DNA of 64,000 nt from Candidatus Obscuribacterales bacterium (GCA_019637435.1 JAHBVO010000006.1:496001-560000), one strand, 5' to 3'. Shown: positions 1 to 8,882, counted from the first letter of the stretch. Numbers and translations: made by a program. Notes: generated by a model from the sequence alone, not told the origin.

Positions 1-8
1 TGGTTAGG

Positions 9-50
9 GGTTCGCTCTTTTCTCTACCATTGCTAAAATGAAAGCGAACC
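9..50. repeat. Inverted repeat in leading non-coding region
   Basis: GGTTCGCT (9-16) is the perfect reverse complement of AGCGAACC (43-50), separated by 26 nt, and AACCGGTT (47-54) is itself a palindrome. The first 140 bases hold no gene. The element could be a hairpin belonging to a gene to the left of the window. There is no T-run directly behind it, so a terminator call is not supported. Confidence 0.4.
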
Positions 51-70
51 GGTTGGCAGTTTAACGCTAG

Positions 71-100
71 TTATCCACTTCAGCTCCAATCGTATATAAC
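71..100 (+). promoter_or_regulatory. Candidate promoter of the response regulator gene
   Basis: A TTATCC hexamer (71-76) lies 18 bp from TATAAC (95-100), about 40 bp before the start codon at 141. The -10 is close to consensus and the -35 is weak. It is the only promoter-like pair I see in the 140 bp preceding the gene. Confidence 0.35.
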
Positions 101-140
101 TTAGTACGGAACGGCACTTTAGAAAAAATCGGAGAGGGCT

Positions 141-1004
141 TTGGACCCAGGATTACAACCAATGTCAAGCGGACCGCCTCAGAGACCTCCTTCAGTCTTT
201 AGACCACGAACGGTCCTGTGCGAGCGGCACGAACTCATCCGATTCGGCTTGAGACGCGTGGTATCAGAAGTAGTTGAGATCGTCGGTGAAGCATCGGACG
301 GAATGGCCGCGACAGAACTGATTCGTCGCATGCGCCCGGACTTCATCATCATGGACGTCGACCTCGATGTTCTCAACGGCGTAGAAGTCTGCCGCAGAGT
401 AGCGCAAGAATTGCCGAACTCGCACGTCCTGGTTCTCACAGATTCGTATCACGCCACCAAGTATCACAACCAGCTGATTCGCGCAGGCTCACGAGGATTC
501 TGCCTCAAGAGCTCAGGTCCGAGAACCTTGTTCGAAGCGATTGAACAGGTAACGCGCGGATTGCCCTATTGCGATCCCAAGATTACGCAACTGGTCAAGC
601 AACAGCCGACGACCAGTATGCCGAACAGCAATCTCACCGATCGCGAAATCGAAGTTCTCATCCGTCTTGACTTGAGAAACAAAGAAATTGCAGAGGAGCT
701 TGACATGAAGCTCCGCACAGTGGAAAAACACATCGAGTGCATCCTGGCAAAGCTCAAGGTTCCGACAAGAACGGCAGCAGCACTTAAAGCCGTGCAACTG
801 GGATACGTTCTATTACCCAAGATGCCGGGTCGCGATCCGGTCACAGGCATCAGCCACGAGCAAACAGTGGCAGAGCTGCAAGCGGAGCTGGCAATCGCCA
901 ACGAGCACCTGAAGGCACTCTTGAGACAGAACGAACTTCTGAAAGAAGCTCTCAACGACAAATTGAGACGTCCTCAGCAGCCACCGCGACCGGAAAACGA
1001 GTAA
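141..1004 (+). CDS. NarL/FixJ-family response regulator with C-terminal coiled coil
   Basis: DNA-binding response regulator of 287 residues. A receiver domain (about 22-140) has the likely phospho-acceptor D72 in IIMDVDLD, the Thr switch in VLVLTDS and the conserved Lys in GFCLKSS. A LuxR-type HTH follows (about 163-228, LTDREIEVL ... NKEIAEELDMKLRTVEKH). The last ~45 residues form a leucine-rich heptad segment ending in a Pro/Arg tail, unusual for NarL proteins and probably an extra dimerisation element. The acidic pair normally next to beta-1 (DD) reads ER here, so Mg2+ binding and phosphorylation may be altered. No histidine kinase is adjacent, so its partner is unknown. The TTG start at 141 has GGAGAGGG just upstream; ATG at 162 is the alternative. 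Confidence 0.85.
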   Translation: MDPGLQPMSSGPPQRPPSVFRPRTVLCERHELIRFGLRRVVSEVVEIVGEASDGMAATELIRRMRPDFIIMDVDLDVLNGVEVCRRVAQELPNSHVLVLTDSYHATKYHNQLIRAGSRGFCLKSSGPRTLFEAIEQVTRGLPYCDPKITQLVKQQPTTSMPNSNLTDREIEVLIRLDLRNKEIAEELDMKLRTVEKHIECILAKLKVPTRTAAALKAVQLGYVLLPKMPGRDPVTGISHEQTVAELQAELAIANEHLKALLRQNELLKEALNDKLRRPQQPPRPENE

Positions 1005-1007
1005 GTT

Positions 1008-1098
1008 CGTTTCAGTCGGCATGAAACATTTCAGCCCGACTCACTCAAAACGTTTCAGTCCGACTCTCTCAGAACGTTTCATTCGTACTCGCTCAGAA
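1008..1098. repeat. 24-bp tandem repeat across the stop codon of the next gene
   Basis: Three full 24-bp units (1027-1050, 1051-1074, 1075-1098) plus a partial one (1008-1026), each beginning CRTTTCA and ending CTCARAA. Read on the minus strand, the unit nearest the gene supplies the last codons and TGA stop of the 163-residue protein. The following units repeat the same short ending and stop in frame. The array fills the gap between two convergent genes. Confidence 0.8.
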
Positions 1099-1570
1099 GA
1101 GCCTGTTGTTGGCGCTCGATCTCAGCGCTCATTTCTTCGGATACGAGCATATCGTTCATAGAATATCCATCAACTTGCCCACTCACCTCGTAGTCGATCA
1201 AATTGACCATGTTCAAACCGATTGCAGCGATATAAGCCGGATTTGAGGTTTTTCTATAGTCGATATAGTGGGCAAGAGCGCACATGAACTCCATTAGACT
1301 GGGGATGTAGCGAATTTTTCGAGTTGGATCCCTGTAGAGTAAACCGTCAAGCTCTTCCAGCTGCTCACTCAGCTGCTCGGCGTCTTCACCAAGGCTTTCG
1401 AGGATGCGCGAAACCAGCTCGCGCTCTTGCTCCGTGCATTCGTTCTGGATCGCACCTCTCGCCTCGAGATGCAGTCCGCGAAGCGTATCTAAAGCGAACA
1501 GCGAACGCGCCTCACCCGAAGCAGCTTCTGCAGCCTGTTTTATCCACTCTTCGTACTCGGTGTAATTCAT
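1079..1570 (-). CDS. Hypothetical acidic protein, 163 aa
   Basis: Not recognised. A soluble, Glu-rich protein with no signal peptide or membrane segment, predicted largely helical, starting MNYTEYEEWIKQAAEAA. It is rich in Glu/Leu pairs (about residues 55-80, ESLGEDAEQLSEQLEELDG) and contains a hydrophobic helix followed by IDYRKTSNPAYIAAIG. It runs convergent to the response regulator and divergent from the DUF2993 gene. Its 3' end lies in the 24-bp tandem repeat. A sensible start (ATG 1570), ordinary codon use and absence of a better overlapping frame support it as a real gene. Function unknown. Confidence 0.6.
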   Translation of the reverse strand: MNYTEYEEWIKQAAEAASGEARSLFALDTLRGLHLEARGAIQNECTEQERELVSRILESLGEDAEQLSEQLEELDGLLYRDPTRKIRYIPSLMEFMCALAHYIDYRKTSNPAYIAAIGLNMVNLIDYEVSGQVDGYSMNDMLVSEEMSAEIERQQQALLSEYE

Positions 1571-1789
1571 TACTTACAGACAACGGAAACGCACTCAAGA
1601 CGTCGCAGATTCCTGAACTTCTGGTTTTCTTTGTACCGTTTCATCGGGTTGTTTAAACGGATACGCCCGCAGGGTCCGGTAATTCGCGCTTGCAAGTATC
1701 CTGGCGCAGGCAGGCTTAAACAAACCCCCTTTGCGCCTACTGACATTTCTGATAAGCTCACGGGCTTTGCTCTATACCGGTCAACTCCC

Positions 1790-2749
1790 GTGCAAAACCC
1801 AGCAGAGAAAACTTTTGTCGCAATCGCTCTCGCCATGACTCTGGCGGTGACACCACTTGCGGTGCAGGCTCGCGCCACCGACTCCGGTTCGGACAAAAAC
1901 ACCGCAGCGCATGCGAAGAAGAACGAAACTCCGCCGTTTCCGATTGGAAATAAAGTTAGTCGCACGGTTCAAACCGTGACGGGTGTCAACTGGCTAACCG
2001 GCGTCGTTGCGGGCAAAGTGGCTGGAGCTGTAATTCGCCATAAAGTCGGCGGCAAAGTGAAAGTCAAAGTTAAGACGTATTCGTTGACTGACCTGTGTGC
2101 AGGAAAGATCAAAGCAGTCGATGTGAAACTCGCAAACCCGCAGGTGGAAGGCATAGAGCTGGGCAACATCGATGTCTCCGCGCAAAATCCAATATGGTTC
2201 AGCCCCTGGAAGGGGAAGAACAAAAAGCGGGGTTTGAATAATCCGGTTAACATTGTCGTGAAAGGTGATCTAAGCCAAGATGAAGTGGCCAAGGCACTTG
2301 CGAGTCAGGAAATCACAAAGGCTATTCGAGGTTTCAAACTGGATCTGCCAGGTCTGGGCGACCAGGAGTTGGAAGTTTTAGAACCGAAAGTAGATATCGA
2401 AAATCGAGTAGTAAAAATCAACGGGACACTCGTAACGCGAGGCGCAAACAAAGACACCGGGGTTCCGATAACAATTTCGGCGACTCCAAAGCTGGTGGCA
2501 AACAATGAAGTATTTCTGGAGAACATGAAGGTCGATTCGCCTTACATAGTCGAGCCGGAAAAGTTCGCACAGTTTATGTCAGACCTGCTCAATCCTATAG
2601 TCCGCTTCTCTAGATACGATCGAAAAACCCATGCCTTCAGGCTCTTTGCGCTGAATGTCGAAGACGACGTCGTTAAGGGCGAAGGAAATCTGTTACTGGT
2701 GCCCAAAGACTATAAGCCACAAGTGGCAAAGACGGCGCCGTCGCTGTAG
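1790..2749 (+). CDS. DUF2993 (LmeA-like) lipid-binding envelope protein
   Basis: Probable exported protein of the DUF2993/LmeA family, known in actinobacteria as a periplasmic phospholipid-binding protein and common in cyanobacteria. The GTG at 1790 is preferred over the longer frame from 1631 because it places a classic signal peptide at the very N-terminus (VQNPAEKTFVAIALAMTLAV, then an AxA-type site in VQARA). The mature part (about 290 residues) has the family's alternating beta pattern, with segments such as VDVKLANPQVEGIELGNIDV, and a basic stretch KVGGKVKVKVKTYSL. No lipobox is present. It lies upstream of a GerMN lipoprotein on the same strand, so both may act in the envelope. Family assignment is from pattern memory and moderately sure. 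Confidence 0.7.
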   Translation: MQNPAEKTFVAIALAMTLAVTPLAVQARATDSGSDKNTAAHAKKNETPPFPIGNKVSRTVQTVTGVNWLTGVVAGKVAGAVIRHKVGGKVKVKVKTYSLTDLCAGKIKAVDVKLANPQVEGIELGNIDVSAQNPIWFSPWKGKNKKRGLNNPVNIVVKGDLSQDEVAKALASQEITKAIRGFKLDLPGLGDQELEVLEPKVDIENRVVKINGTLVTRGANKDTGVPITISATPKLVANNEVFLENMKVDSPYIVEPEKFAQFMSDLLNPIVRFSRYDRKTHAFRLFALNVEDDVVKGEGNLLLVPKDYKPQVAKTAPSL

Positions 2750-2885
2750 TCTTGAAGCGTTAGATAACAGCCGGTTAAATCGAGTTGCCAAGACAAACAA
2801 CATTCGAGAAATAGGCTACAGAAGCGGATATGATGAGTTCATGCATCATCTGGTTGGATTATTGAACTAGAAACTGGAGCAACAG

Positions 2886-3482
2886 ATGAATAAATCGAGA
2901 TCAGGATTGAAGGTGGCCCAGTCCAAGCTGTCAAAAGGAATCGCCTCGTGCCTGACACTTGCAATTGCAGCGTCGATGCTCAGCTCATGCGGTTTCTTTC
3001 CAATGGGAAATGGTGGCGGACCGCGCGCGATGAAGAGCGTGACAGCCGAACCCTATGTTCCACGCGGTAAAGATTTGAAGGTATTTTTCGTTCGCGAAGC
3101 AAACAACCAACTAGATATTGTTCCTATCTCCCGCCCGAAATACAGCAGTGACGCGCTCACTGGAGCTATCGAGGAATTGCTTCAGGGACCGGATAACACC
3201 GAGGTATCTAAGGGAGTCGGCACCGAAATTCCGAGAGGAACAATTCTGCTTGGTATCAAACGTAGTGGCGACAATGTTGAACTGAATCTCTCGAAAAGAT
3301 TCGCTGCCAGCGCCGGTCCAACCTCTATGGAGACTCGGCTGGAGCAGCTCTCACGCACGGTGAAGGCCGTTGAAGGCGACGTTGATGTCTACGTAAACAT
3401 TGAAGGCGAACGTCTGACAGCGACCAGCGCGGACGGTTTAGAGATCGCGCAGCCGATCAATCAACAACCTGAGTTCAACTAA
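2886..3482 (+). CDS. GerMN-domain lipoprotein
   Basis: Predicted lipoprotein of 198 residues: an N-terminal hydrophobic stretch ends in the lipobox LSSC, followed by a Gly-rich linker. A GerMN domain ('sporulation and spore germination', about residues 60-185) is suggested by KVFFVREANNQLDIVPISR, then ALTGAIEELLQGP, IPRGTILLGIKRSGDNVELNLSK and a final VDVYVNIEGERL. In non-sporulating bacteria such domains occur in envelope proteins thought to contact peptidoglycan; no catalytic role is known. GGAG lies a few bases before ATG 2886. It starts 136 bp after the DUF2993 gene. Confidence 0.75.
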   Translation: MNKSRSGLKVAQSKLSKGIASCLTLAIAASMLSSCGFFPMGNGGGPRAMKSVTAEPYVPRGKDLKVFFVREANNQLDIVPISRPKYSSDALTGAIEELLQGPDNTEVSKGVGTEIPRGTILLGIKRSGDNVELNLSKRFAASAGPTSMETRLEQLSRTVKAVEGDVDVYVNIEGERLTATSADGLEIAQPINQQPEFN

Positions 3483-3497
3483 AAGCGACAAATCGCC

Positions 3498-3536
3498 GAC
3501 TTATGGGTTATTCTATAAGTCAGGGGATGAAACCCC
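3498..3536 (+). other. Two adjacent hairpins after the GerMN gene
   Basis: GACTTAT (3498-3504) pairs with ATAAGTC (3515-3521), and GGGG (3523-3526) with CCCC (3533-3536). They lie just past the stop at 3482. No T-run follows, so this is a possible mRNA-end structure rather than a clear intrinsic terminator. Confidence 0.4.
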
Positions 3537-3639
3537 GCGTAAAGGTCCGTAACACGAAGCGCTCTCGACGGCTCCGGAGGCGAACCCTCTGGTATGATCA
3601 GTGATTCGTGTGCCAAAGTTATCAATTGGAAGTTCAGTC

Positions 3640-3864
3640 ATGAAAGAAGGCATTCATCCTAAATACTTTGACGTCGTAGCAACTTGCGTCTGCGGCGGGG
3701 AAGTTCAGTTGGGCTCGACCCAACAGAACATCAGAGTAGAAATCTGCAGCTCCTGCCATCCGTTCTACACCGGTCAGCAAAAGATTGTTGACACGGAAGG
3801 ACGCGTTGATAGATTCGTCAAGCGCTACTCCAAAGTCAAAAAAGAAGAAGCAAAAGTTAAATAA
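3640..3864 (+). CDS. rpmE: 50S ribosomal protein L31, zinc-binding (C+) type
   Basis: Ribosomal protein bL31, 74 residues from ATG 3640 (MKEGIHPKYFDV), the start expected for the family. GGAAG about 7 nt upstream supports it over the in-frame GTG at 3601. Cysteines at 16, 18, 36 and 39 (CVC ... CSSC) mark the C+ form, which holds a structural zinc ion, followed by the typical HPFYTGQQK and a basic tail. A TATGAT hexamer at 3593-3598 is a plausible -10 for a short leader. A strong intrinsic terminator follows, so it is probably transcribed alone. Confidence 0.97.
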   Translation: MKEGIHPKYFDVVATCVCGGEVQLGSTQQNIRVEICSSCHPFYTGQQKIVDTEGRVDRFVKRYSKVKKEEAKVK

Positions 3865-3901
3865 GCTCCGTCTTATTTACACTGCATTCAGGCTTCTGGA
3901 A

Positions 3902-3938
3902 CCTGGCAAGCACTCTTGCCGGGTTTCTGTTCTTTTTT
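3902..3938 (+). terminator. Intrinsic terminator after rpmE
   Basis: CCTGGCAAG (3902-3910) and CTTGCCGGG (3915-3923) form a 9-bp stem (one G-T pair) with loop CACT, followed by a T-rich tract to 3938. Confidence 0.9.
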
Positions 3939-4045
3939 AAAACAACGACAAACGCCAATCGCGGGCTATACTTGTTCGGATAGGATGCCGGAAATTCCTC
4001 GCCTCGGTGCGGCGGATTGGCCGGAAGATAAGGACGAGGTGCCGA

Positions 4046-4789
4046 ATGCTCGCACAACGAAATAAGCTTGAAGTCAAAGACCGCTTAATTGTTGCTCTCG
4101 ATGTTTCTTCAGTCGATGAAGCCAAGAAAATAGTCACCGACCTGAAAGACCACGTCGGCATGTTCAAAATGGGTTTGGAACTCTATACTCACGCGGGTCT
4201 GGAACTGTTCGAACTTATGCGATTGGAGGGCATCAAGGTCTTCTTCGACGGCAAATTCCACGATATTCCGAACACCGCAGCCCAGGCGTCGCGCAACATT
4301 ACCCGTCAGGGTGTCTCAATGTTCAACGTCCATGCCACCGGCGGCAGTGCGATGATGAAAGCGGCAGTTGAAGCCAGCGCGGAGGCTGCAAAAGAGAAAG
4401 ACTTCGAACGACCCTATCTAATAGCGGTAACGGTTTTGACAAGCATGGGTCCTGAAACCGTTCGCGACGAACTCAAAGTGAACGATGAGGTTTTGAACTA
4501 CGTCACCCATCTAGCCAAGTTGACCAAGCAGAGTGGCCTCGACGGAGTGGTGGCATCCGCGAGAGAAGCGGCATCGATTCGCAAAGCATGTGGCGATGAC
4601 TTCTTGATAGTAACTCCAGGAATCCGCCCACAATGGGCGGCGACAAACGATCAGAATCGTATCGTCACGCCGGCACAAGCACTGAAAGATGGTGCGGACT
4701 TCCTGGTAATCGGAAGACCGATCACCGCAGCAAGTGACAGAAAGTCTGCTGCGCAAAAGGTTCTCGAAGAGATGAGCTGCGCATTCTAA
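4046..4789 (+). CDS. pyrF: Orotidine 5'-phosphate decarboxylase
   Basis: Last step of UMP synthesis: decarboxylation of OMP. With ATG 4046 the protein is 247 residues, normal for the short bacterial class, and the start is preceded by AGGACGAGG at good spacing. The frame could begin at 4007 but that adds only a basic, unconserved leader. Signature FDGKFHDIPNT holds the catalytic D68-x-K70-xx-D73 array. The N-terminal strand KDRLIVALDV, the phosphate-loop region TPGIRPQ and the C-terminal GADFLVIGRPIT all match the family. No other pyrimidine genes are adjacent. It is convergent with the kinase gene that follows. Confidence 0.96.
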   Translation: MLAQRNKLEVKDRLIVALDVSSVDEAKKIVTDLKDHVGMFKMGLELYTHAGLELFELMRLEGIKVFFDGKFHDIPNTAAQASRNITRQGVSMFNVHATGGSAMMKAAVEASAEAAKEKDFERPYLIAVTVLTSMGPETVRDELKVNDEVLNYVTHLAKLTKQSGLDGVVASAREAASIRKACGDDFLIVTPGIRPQWAATNDQNRIVTPAQALKDGADFLVIGRPITAASDRKSAAQKVLEEMSCAF

Positions 4790-4802
4790 AAAGCTAACCG
4801 GT

Positions 4803-7250
4803 TCAAACTAGTTCCGAACTGCCTTCGTCGAAGAAATCGTTTATCTCATTGCGAAGCTCTTCCACATTCTGGTGCCTGGCCTCAAGCGACATCGCAGTGG
4901 CGCGGGCGACCAGCAAATCCATATTGTCGGAAACAGTGTCGTTGATTCGCTTCGGATGAGAGACGCTGATAGGCTCAGGCTCCGTCGCCGTCAACAGATA
5001 ATGCAAAGTTGCTCCAAGTGAATACAAATCGCTTTGAGCAACAGGAGTTCCGCGAAATTGTTCCGGAGGAAGATAGGCATGCTTGCCGACGACGGTGCCA
5101 GTCGCAGTCGAGTCGGTTTGCTGCGCCACATTAAAGTCGACCAGTTTCAACTTACCATCCGGTCGCAGAATGAGATTATCAGGTGTAAAATCTCTATGCA
5201 CCACGGGCGGTTCTAAACCATGCAAGTATTCGAGCATAGTGCACATCTGTTTAGCAAGACCTAAGACCTGCGTTTCCGACAGAGCACCCTGTTCTTCAAC
5301 AATCTGCTTGAGAGATTTTCCTTCGATATGCTCAAGCACCAGATAGCTTCGATGGTCCTCAACGAAAAAATCGAGCAGTTTTACGATTTGATCGTGATCG
5401 AGTTGTTTGAGAATCCGGGCCTCGTTCTCAAAGCGCTCCAGAGCCTGTCTTCGTACAGATACTTCGACGTAGACGGGAAGGATAAACTCTTTTAAAACGA
5501 CAGTACCTTTGGCATGCAAGTCGTTGGCGAGATAAGCAGTTCCCTGACCACCAACGCCGAGCTGACCGAGAATTTCAAATCGCTTATCCTGCAGAGACGC
5601 GCCATCCGACAGCGGTTTAAACCTCTCACGCTTTGGAGGAGCGGCAAGCGCCTGCAACCACAATTCCGTGTAGCTATGGTCAGCCGGTCGCTGTAGTATT
5701 TGCAAAACTGAGGCATCTCGTTCAACACCTGGTGCGTAGCGCTCGATGGCTTTCAAAATCCGCTCCCTATCATCGACTTGCATGACGGACGAAAGCTTAA
5801 TTTTGACGTTTCGATCTGCACCCTTATCACCGCCGGCATCGAACAGCAAACACTGATCCGCAGGTGATGTTTTTCCTTTTGGCATGAACAACCGGATTTT
5901 GTGGAACGCACTCCACTTGATGTAGTCTCCGTTCACATCGATAATCGAATGCCGCCAGAGATACCGAATTCCTTTTGCGCTGAAACCGATATGAGTAGGT
6001 TTCAGCAAGTAAAGGAACCCGCCAATTCCGCAAATTCCAAGTAGGAATGTTTGAAAAACGTTCAAGAAGTTGATAGTAGGTCCGGAGCTGGCAGCGGTGG
6101 CTGCTGCTGTTGCGACTCCTGGAACATGAGTCAGATTATCGAGACACCACTGTGGCGCTCCGACAAGAAAAAATATCGCCACCGTAGCAATCAAAAACAT
6201 CAATTTCTTATTACTGCGCTCTTTCATTCTATGTTTAAACCAGCGCTCCCAGTCAGCAAAGGCGCGATAACGAACAATCATGTCGTCATCTGAAACCTTT
6301 GGAGGAGAGTTTTTCGCTCGTTCGGAATAAATACGAAAATCTCGGTCGAGCATCGCAGCTGCGACTATTCGTCGTTTCAACAAATAGAAACCAAGGTACT
6401 GGGCGACGATAAATACGAGGGCGAAAACCACCGAATACACGTTCGGATCGACCAGAAATGTACTTCGAGTGAGAGCGCCATTAAAACGGGAAAGAGTAAA
6501 CGTGATGAAACTTGAGCCAATCACTACAATCGGACTGAGATTGAACAATAGACCAATTCCAAAATGCTTAATCCAGGCGGGAACACCACTGTCGACGCCA
6601 TGCCGTTTTTCAATTTGACTCAAAGTAATCGACGAGGAAATCGGCCACTTCCACTGGTAAATCGTATACGCGACCAGTAAGAGAGCCCAAACAGCAAGCG
6701 GAAAGTATCCGAGTGACGGAGGCATGTTGAACATTCTAATCGGGAGCATCACGAGAGCGAATATCAACATCGCGTAAACAGGCACAGGAGCCATGTTCAA
6801 AATCCTGAGCGGTTTGATATTGGTCGCACCATGAACGTCGACCATCGCCCGCGCCGTCCGATAGCTAGCAAACGTCCAGTAGAAGTACGAAAAGATGATC
6901 ATAGCAAAGGGGTCATTGCAGCCTGCGATGAAAAAGATGATTGCTGGTAAAAGCGTCGGCAGCTTTTTCAGAGCCTTGAACTTAGACTCATTAGGGTCTA
7001 CCTTCTTTTCCCCAGACTTCTCACTCACCAAGCCAAGCAGTTCATCGCCGGTCGCGTCCGTCGTCTGTTCTTTTGAACTGACGTTCGAAACTGCAGCTAG
7101 CGGTTCAGTAATCGATGATACCGCGGATGATATCAACCGTTCTTCTTCCGGGTCGGAAACCTTGAGCTTAATCCCTGGCTCTGCATTGGCAATCAGTTCT
7201 GGATTTAAACCCTTACGAGCCTTCTCCGGTTCGTGATTGAAATCACTCAT
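4803..7250 (-). CDS. Polytopic membrane Ser/Thr protein kinase with DFN motif
   Basis: Receptor-like kinase of 815 residues. An acidic cytosolic N-terminus (~110 residues) leads into about seven hydrophobic segments, a PH-like beta domain, and a C-terminal protein-kinase domain (last ~270 residues). The kinase has the Gly loop LGVGGQGTAYLA, VVLKEF (ATP Lys), the catalytic loop VHRDFTPDN and PPEQ with SDLYSLG. The Mg2+ motif DFG is DFN here (LKLVDFNVAQ). Start ATG 7250 is clear: AGGAGGTG sits just upstream and the ATG overlaps the stop of the preceding kinase (ATGAGTGA), so translation is probably coupled. Substrates unknown. It ends the lysA-cdaA-kinase run. Confidence 0.88.
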   Translation of the reverse strand: MSDFNHEPEKARKGLNPELIANAEPGIKLKVSDPEEERLISSAVSSITEPLAAVSNVSSKEQTTDATGDELLGLVSEKSGEKKVDPNESKFKALKKLPTLLPAIIFFIAGCNDPFAMIIFSYFYWTFASYRTARAMVDVHGATNIKPLRILNMAPVPVYAMLIFALVMLPIRMFNMPPSLGYFPLAVWALLLVAYTIYQWKWPISSSITLSQIEKRHGVDSGVPAWIKHFGIGLLFNLSPIVVIGSSFITFTLSRFNGALTRSTFLVDPNVYSVVFALVFIVAQYLGFYLLKRRIVAAAMLDRDFRIYSERAKNSPPKVSDDDMIVRYRAFADWERWFKHRMKERSNKKLMFLIATVAIFFLVGAPQWCLDNLTHVPGVATAAATAASSGPTINFLNVFQTFLLGICGIGGFLYLLKPTHIGFSAKGIRYLWRHSIIDVNGDYIKWSAFHKIRLFMPKGKTSPADQCLLFDAGGDKGADRNVKIKLSSVMQVDDRERILKAIERYAPGVERDASVLQILQRPADHSYTELWLQALAAPPKRERFKPLSDGASLQDKRFEILGQLGVGGQGTAYLANDLHAKGTVVLKEFILPVYVEVSVRRQALERFENEARILKQLDHDQIVKLLDFFVEDHRSYLVLEHIEGKSLKQIVEEQGALSETQVLGLAKQMCTMLEYLHGLEPPVVHRDFTPDNLILRPDGKLKLVDFNVAQQTDSTATGTVVGKHAYLPPEQFRGTPVAQSDLYSLGATLHYLLTATEPEPISVSHPKRINDTVSDNMDLLVARATAMSLEARHQNVEELRNEINDFFDEGSSELV

Positions 7251-8721
7251 GCGGAGCACCTCCTGAAACCAGGTCTCCGGCATCATCAGCGGACGCGGAG
7301 CCTGGAGACGACTCAGGCTCCTCAATCTTTAAATTTTTGAGTTGCTCCAGAAGCGCGGTTGCAGATTCAATACGATCTTCCGGTTCAAATTCCGTGAGTT
7401 TGGCGACAAGGTTGTCGAAGCTTTGAGAAACTTCGGGTAAAGCCTTCTTCGGATGCGCCACCGAAAGTGGTGTGGGGTCACGACCGACCAGCATGTAGAA
7501 AAGCGAGCAACCAAGAGAGTACAAATCACTTTGCTGAGTAGCTTTTCCTCTCAACTGTTCTGGCGGCATATAGGCCTGCTTTCCGACCAGTGTGCCGGTA
7601 GCCTGACCTATAAACTCATTAGCCACGCCGAAGTCGATTAAAACTACTTCTCCGTCGTTACGCAGTACCAAGTTATCCGGCGTCAGGTCTCGGTGAATAA
7701 TTGGCGGTTGTTGCGCATGCAAGTACTCAACGATGCTAGAAACCTGCTCCGCCCATGTGAGAACCTGGTCCTGCTTCTGAGGACCATTCTGTTTCACATA
7801 CTGGCGCAAGTCCTGACCGTGAACGTATTCGAGAAGCAAGTAATGCCGTCCGGCTTCAACGAAGTGGTCGAGCACGCGAGCAATATTGCCGTGCTGTAGG
7901 CGCATCAGAAGTTTCGCCTCACGAACGATTCTATCCTCAGCACGCTTTTTCGACTCCTCATCTGCATTCGGCGGAATCACCGCTTCCTTTACAACTACAA
8001 TATCCAGATTGTTGAGCTGGGCTTGATAGATCGCGGAAAGACCGCCAAAGGCAAGCTGCTTCGTAATTTTGAGTGCACCATCACGAAGCACCGCATCCGG
8101 TTCTAGAGGAACAAACGACGTTGCGTTGAAACGCCTGCTCAATTCCTCTTCCCACATCTGGGTATGACTGAGTTGATTGACGCCTCGAATCTCATTCTGC
8201 AAGCGGGTTTGATAATCTATGAGCAGAGGCGAACGATTGCAATTGGTCCCCCAAAGTTCAATCGCCAACAATAGTTGCTCTCTGTCACCGGTATCGATGC
8301 CACCAAGATTAATACCAACGCTTCCGGAGTCAAAGGTCAAAAACAGTTTGCCTTCAGGGTCAGTATTGTCAGAAAGCAGCGTTGCGTCCTTGAGCTCAAC
8401 CCAGGAGCGGTTTCGTCGCATATTCAAGAACGGCATGAAGAACAGCGGAAAGATTATGCCGTCTTTTGAAACGTAGAGCTTATCATCCTCAGTGACGGCA
8501 GTTAAAATCAGCCCCAGAAGATTGACACTGAGCAAGCCGAAACAGATTATCAGCGTAGCCACGGATGTAGCGATATGAGGGTTTCGATAAACGTATCCAA
8601 TGAAGAGTCCAAGGAGAATAGGTGCAAGCAAGCCCCATACAGGGAACAGCGCGCACATGACGCCGAAGCCAGCGCGCGTGGGTGCGGTCTTGTACCGGAC
8701 AGAAAGCTCAAGCTCCGCCAT
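7243..8721 (-). CDS. Membrane Ser/Thr protein kinase
   Basis: Second kinase of the cluster, 492 residues: two N-terminal membrane helices (about 15-45 and 52-75), a PH-like region with YVSKDGIIFP and WVELKDATL, then a kinase domain (about 215-465). Canonical motifs are VVVKEA (ATP Lys), IIHRDLTPDN (catalytic loop), VLIDFGVANEF (intact DFG) and YMPPEQLRGK, plus the D of SDLYSLGCSLF. The order membrane, PH-like, kinase is shared with the next gene, so the two look like diverged paralogues. The stop overlaps the next start by 8 nt. Upstream lie 161 bp and cdaA on the same strand. The ribosome site before ATG 8721 is weak (TAGGC). Confidence 0.88.
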   Translation of the reverse strand: MAELELSVRYKTAPTRAGFGVMCALFPVWGLLAPILLGLFIGYVYRNPHIATSVATLIICFGLLSVNLLGLILTAVTEDDKLYVSKDGIIFPLFFMPFLNMRRNRSWVELKDATLLSDNTDPEGKLFLTFDSGSVGINLGGIDTGDREQLLLAIELWGTNCNRSPLLIDYQTRLQNEIRGVNQLSHTQMWEEELSRRFNATSFVPLEPDAVLRDGALKITKQLAFGGLSAIYQAQLNNLDIVVVKEAVIPPNADEESKKRAEDRIVREAKLLMRLQHGNIARVLDHFVEAGRHYLLLEYVHGQDLRQYVKQNGPQKQDQVLTWAEQVSSIVEYLHAQQPPIIHRDLTPDNLVLRNDGEVVLIDFGVANEFIGQATGTLVGKQAYMPPEQLRGKATQQSDLYSLGCSLFYMLVGRDPTPLSVAHPKKALPEVSQSFDNLVAKLTEFEPEDRIESATALLEQLKNLKIEEPESSPGSASADDAGDLVSGGAPHE

Positions 8722-8882
8722 TAATTCTAAAGCCTACGACTAGATGATGATCAACGTTTCCACTGATCGAATACCCGTCTGTTTGCTCATTTAACCCCAC
8801 TGGAGGCGCCTTCAGTAATAATTCTCCAAGTCCACTTAGCTTGCAGGAAACCTGTGGAACGTTAACAGACCAGGTTTTAACC
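8722..8882 (-). other. Gap between cdaA and kinase, possible small reading frame
   Basis: This 161-bp gap contains an open frame running out of the cdaA 3' end to 8708, overlapping the kinase start. The peptide (VSCKLSGLGELLLKAP ... GYSISGNVDHHLVVGF) matches nothing I recognise. An imperfect stem (AAACCTG 8848-8854 with CAGGTTT 8871-8877) lies just after the cdaA stop without a T-run. YbbR/CdaR, the usual partner after cdaA, is not recognisable here. Confidence 0.3.

Noticed and set aside
71..79. DnaA-box-like TTATCCACT
   Set aside because: A single near-match without neighbours, AT-rich unwinding region or dnaA/dnaN; no origin claimed.
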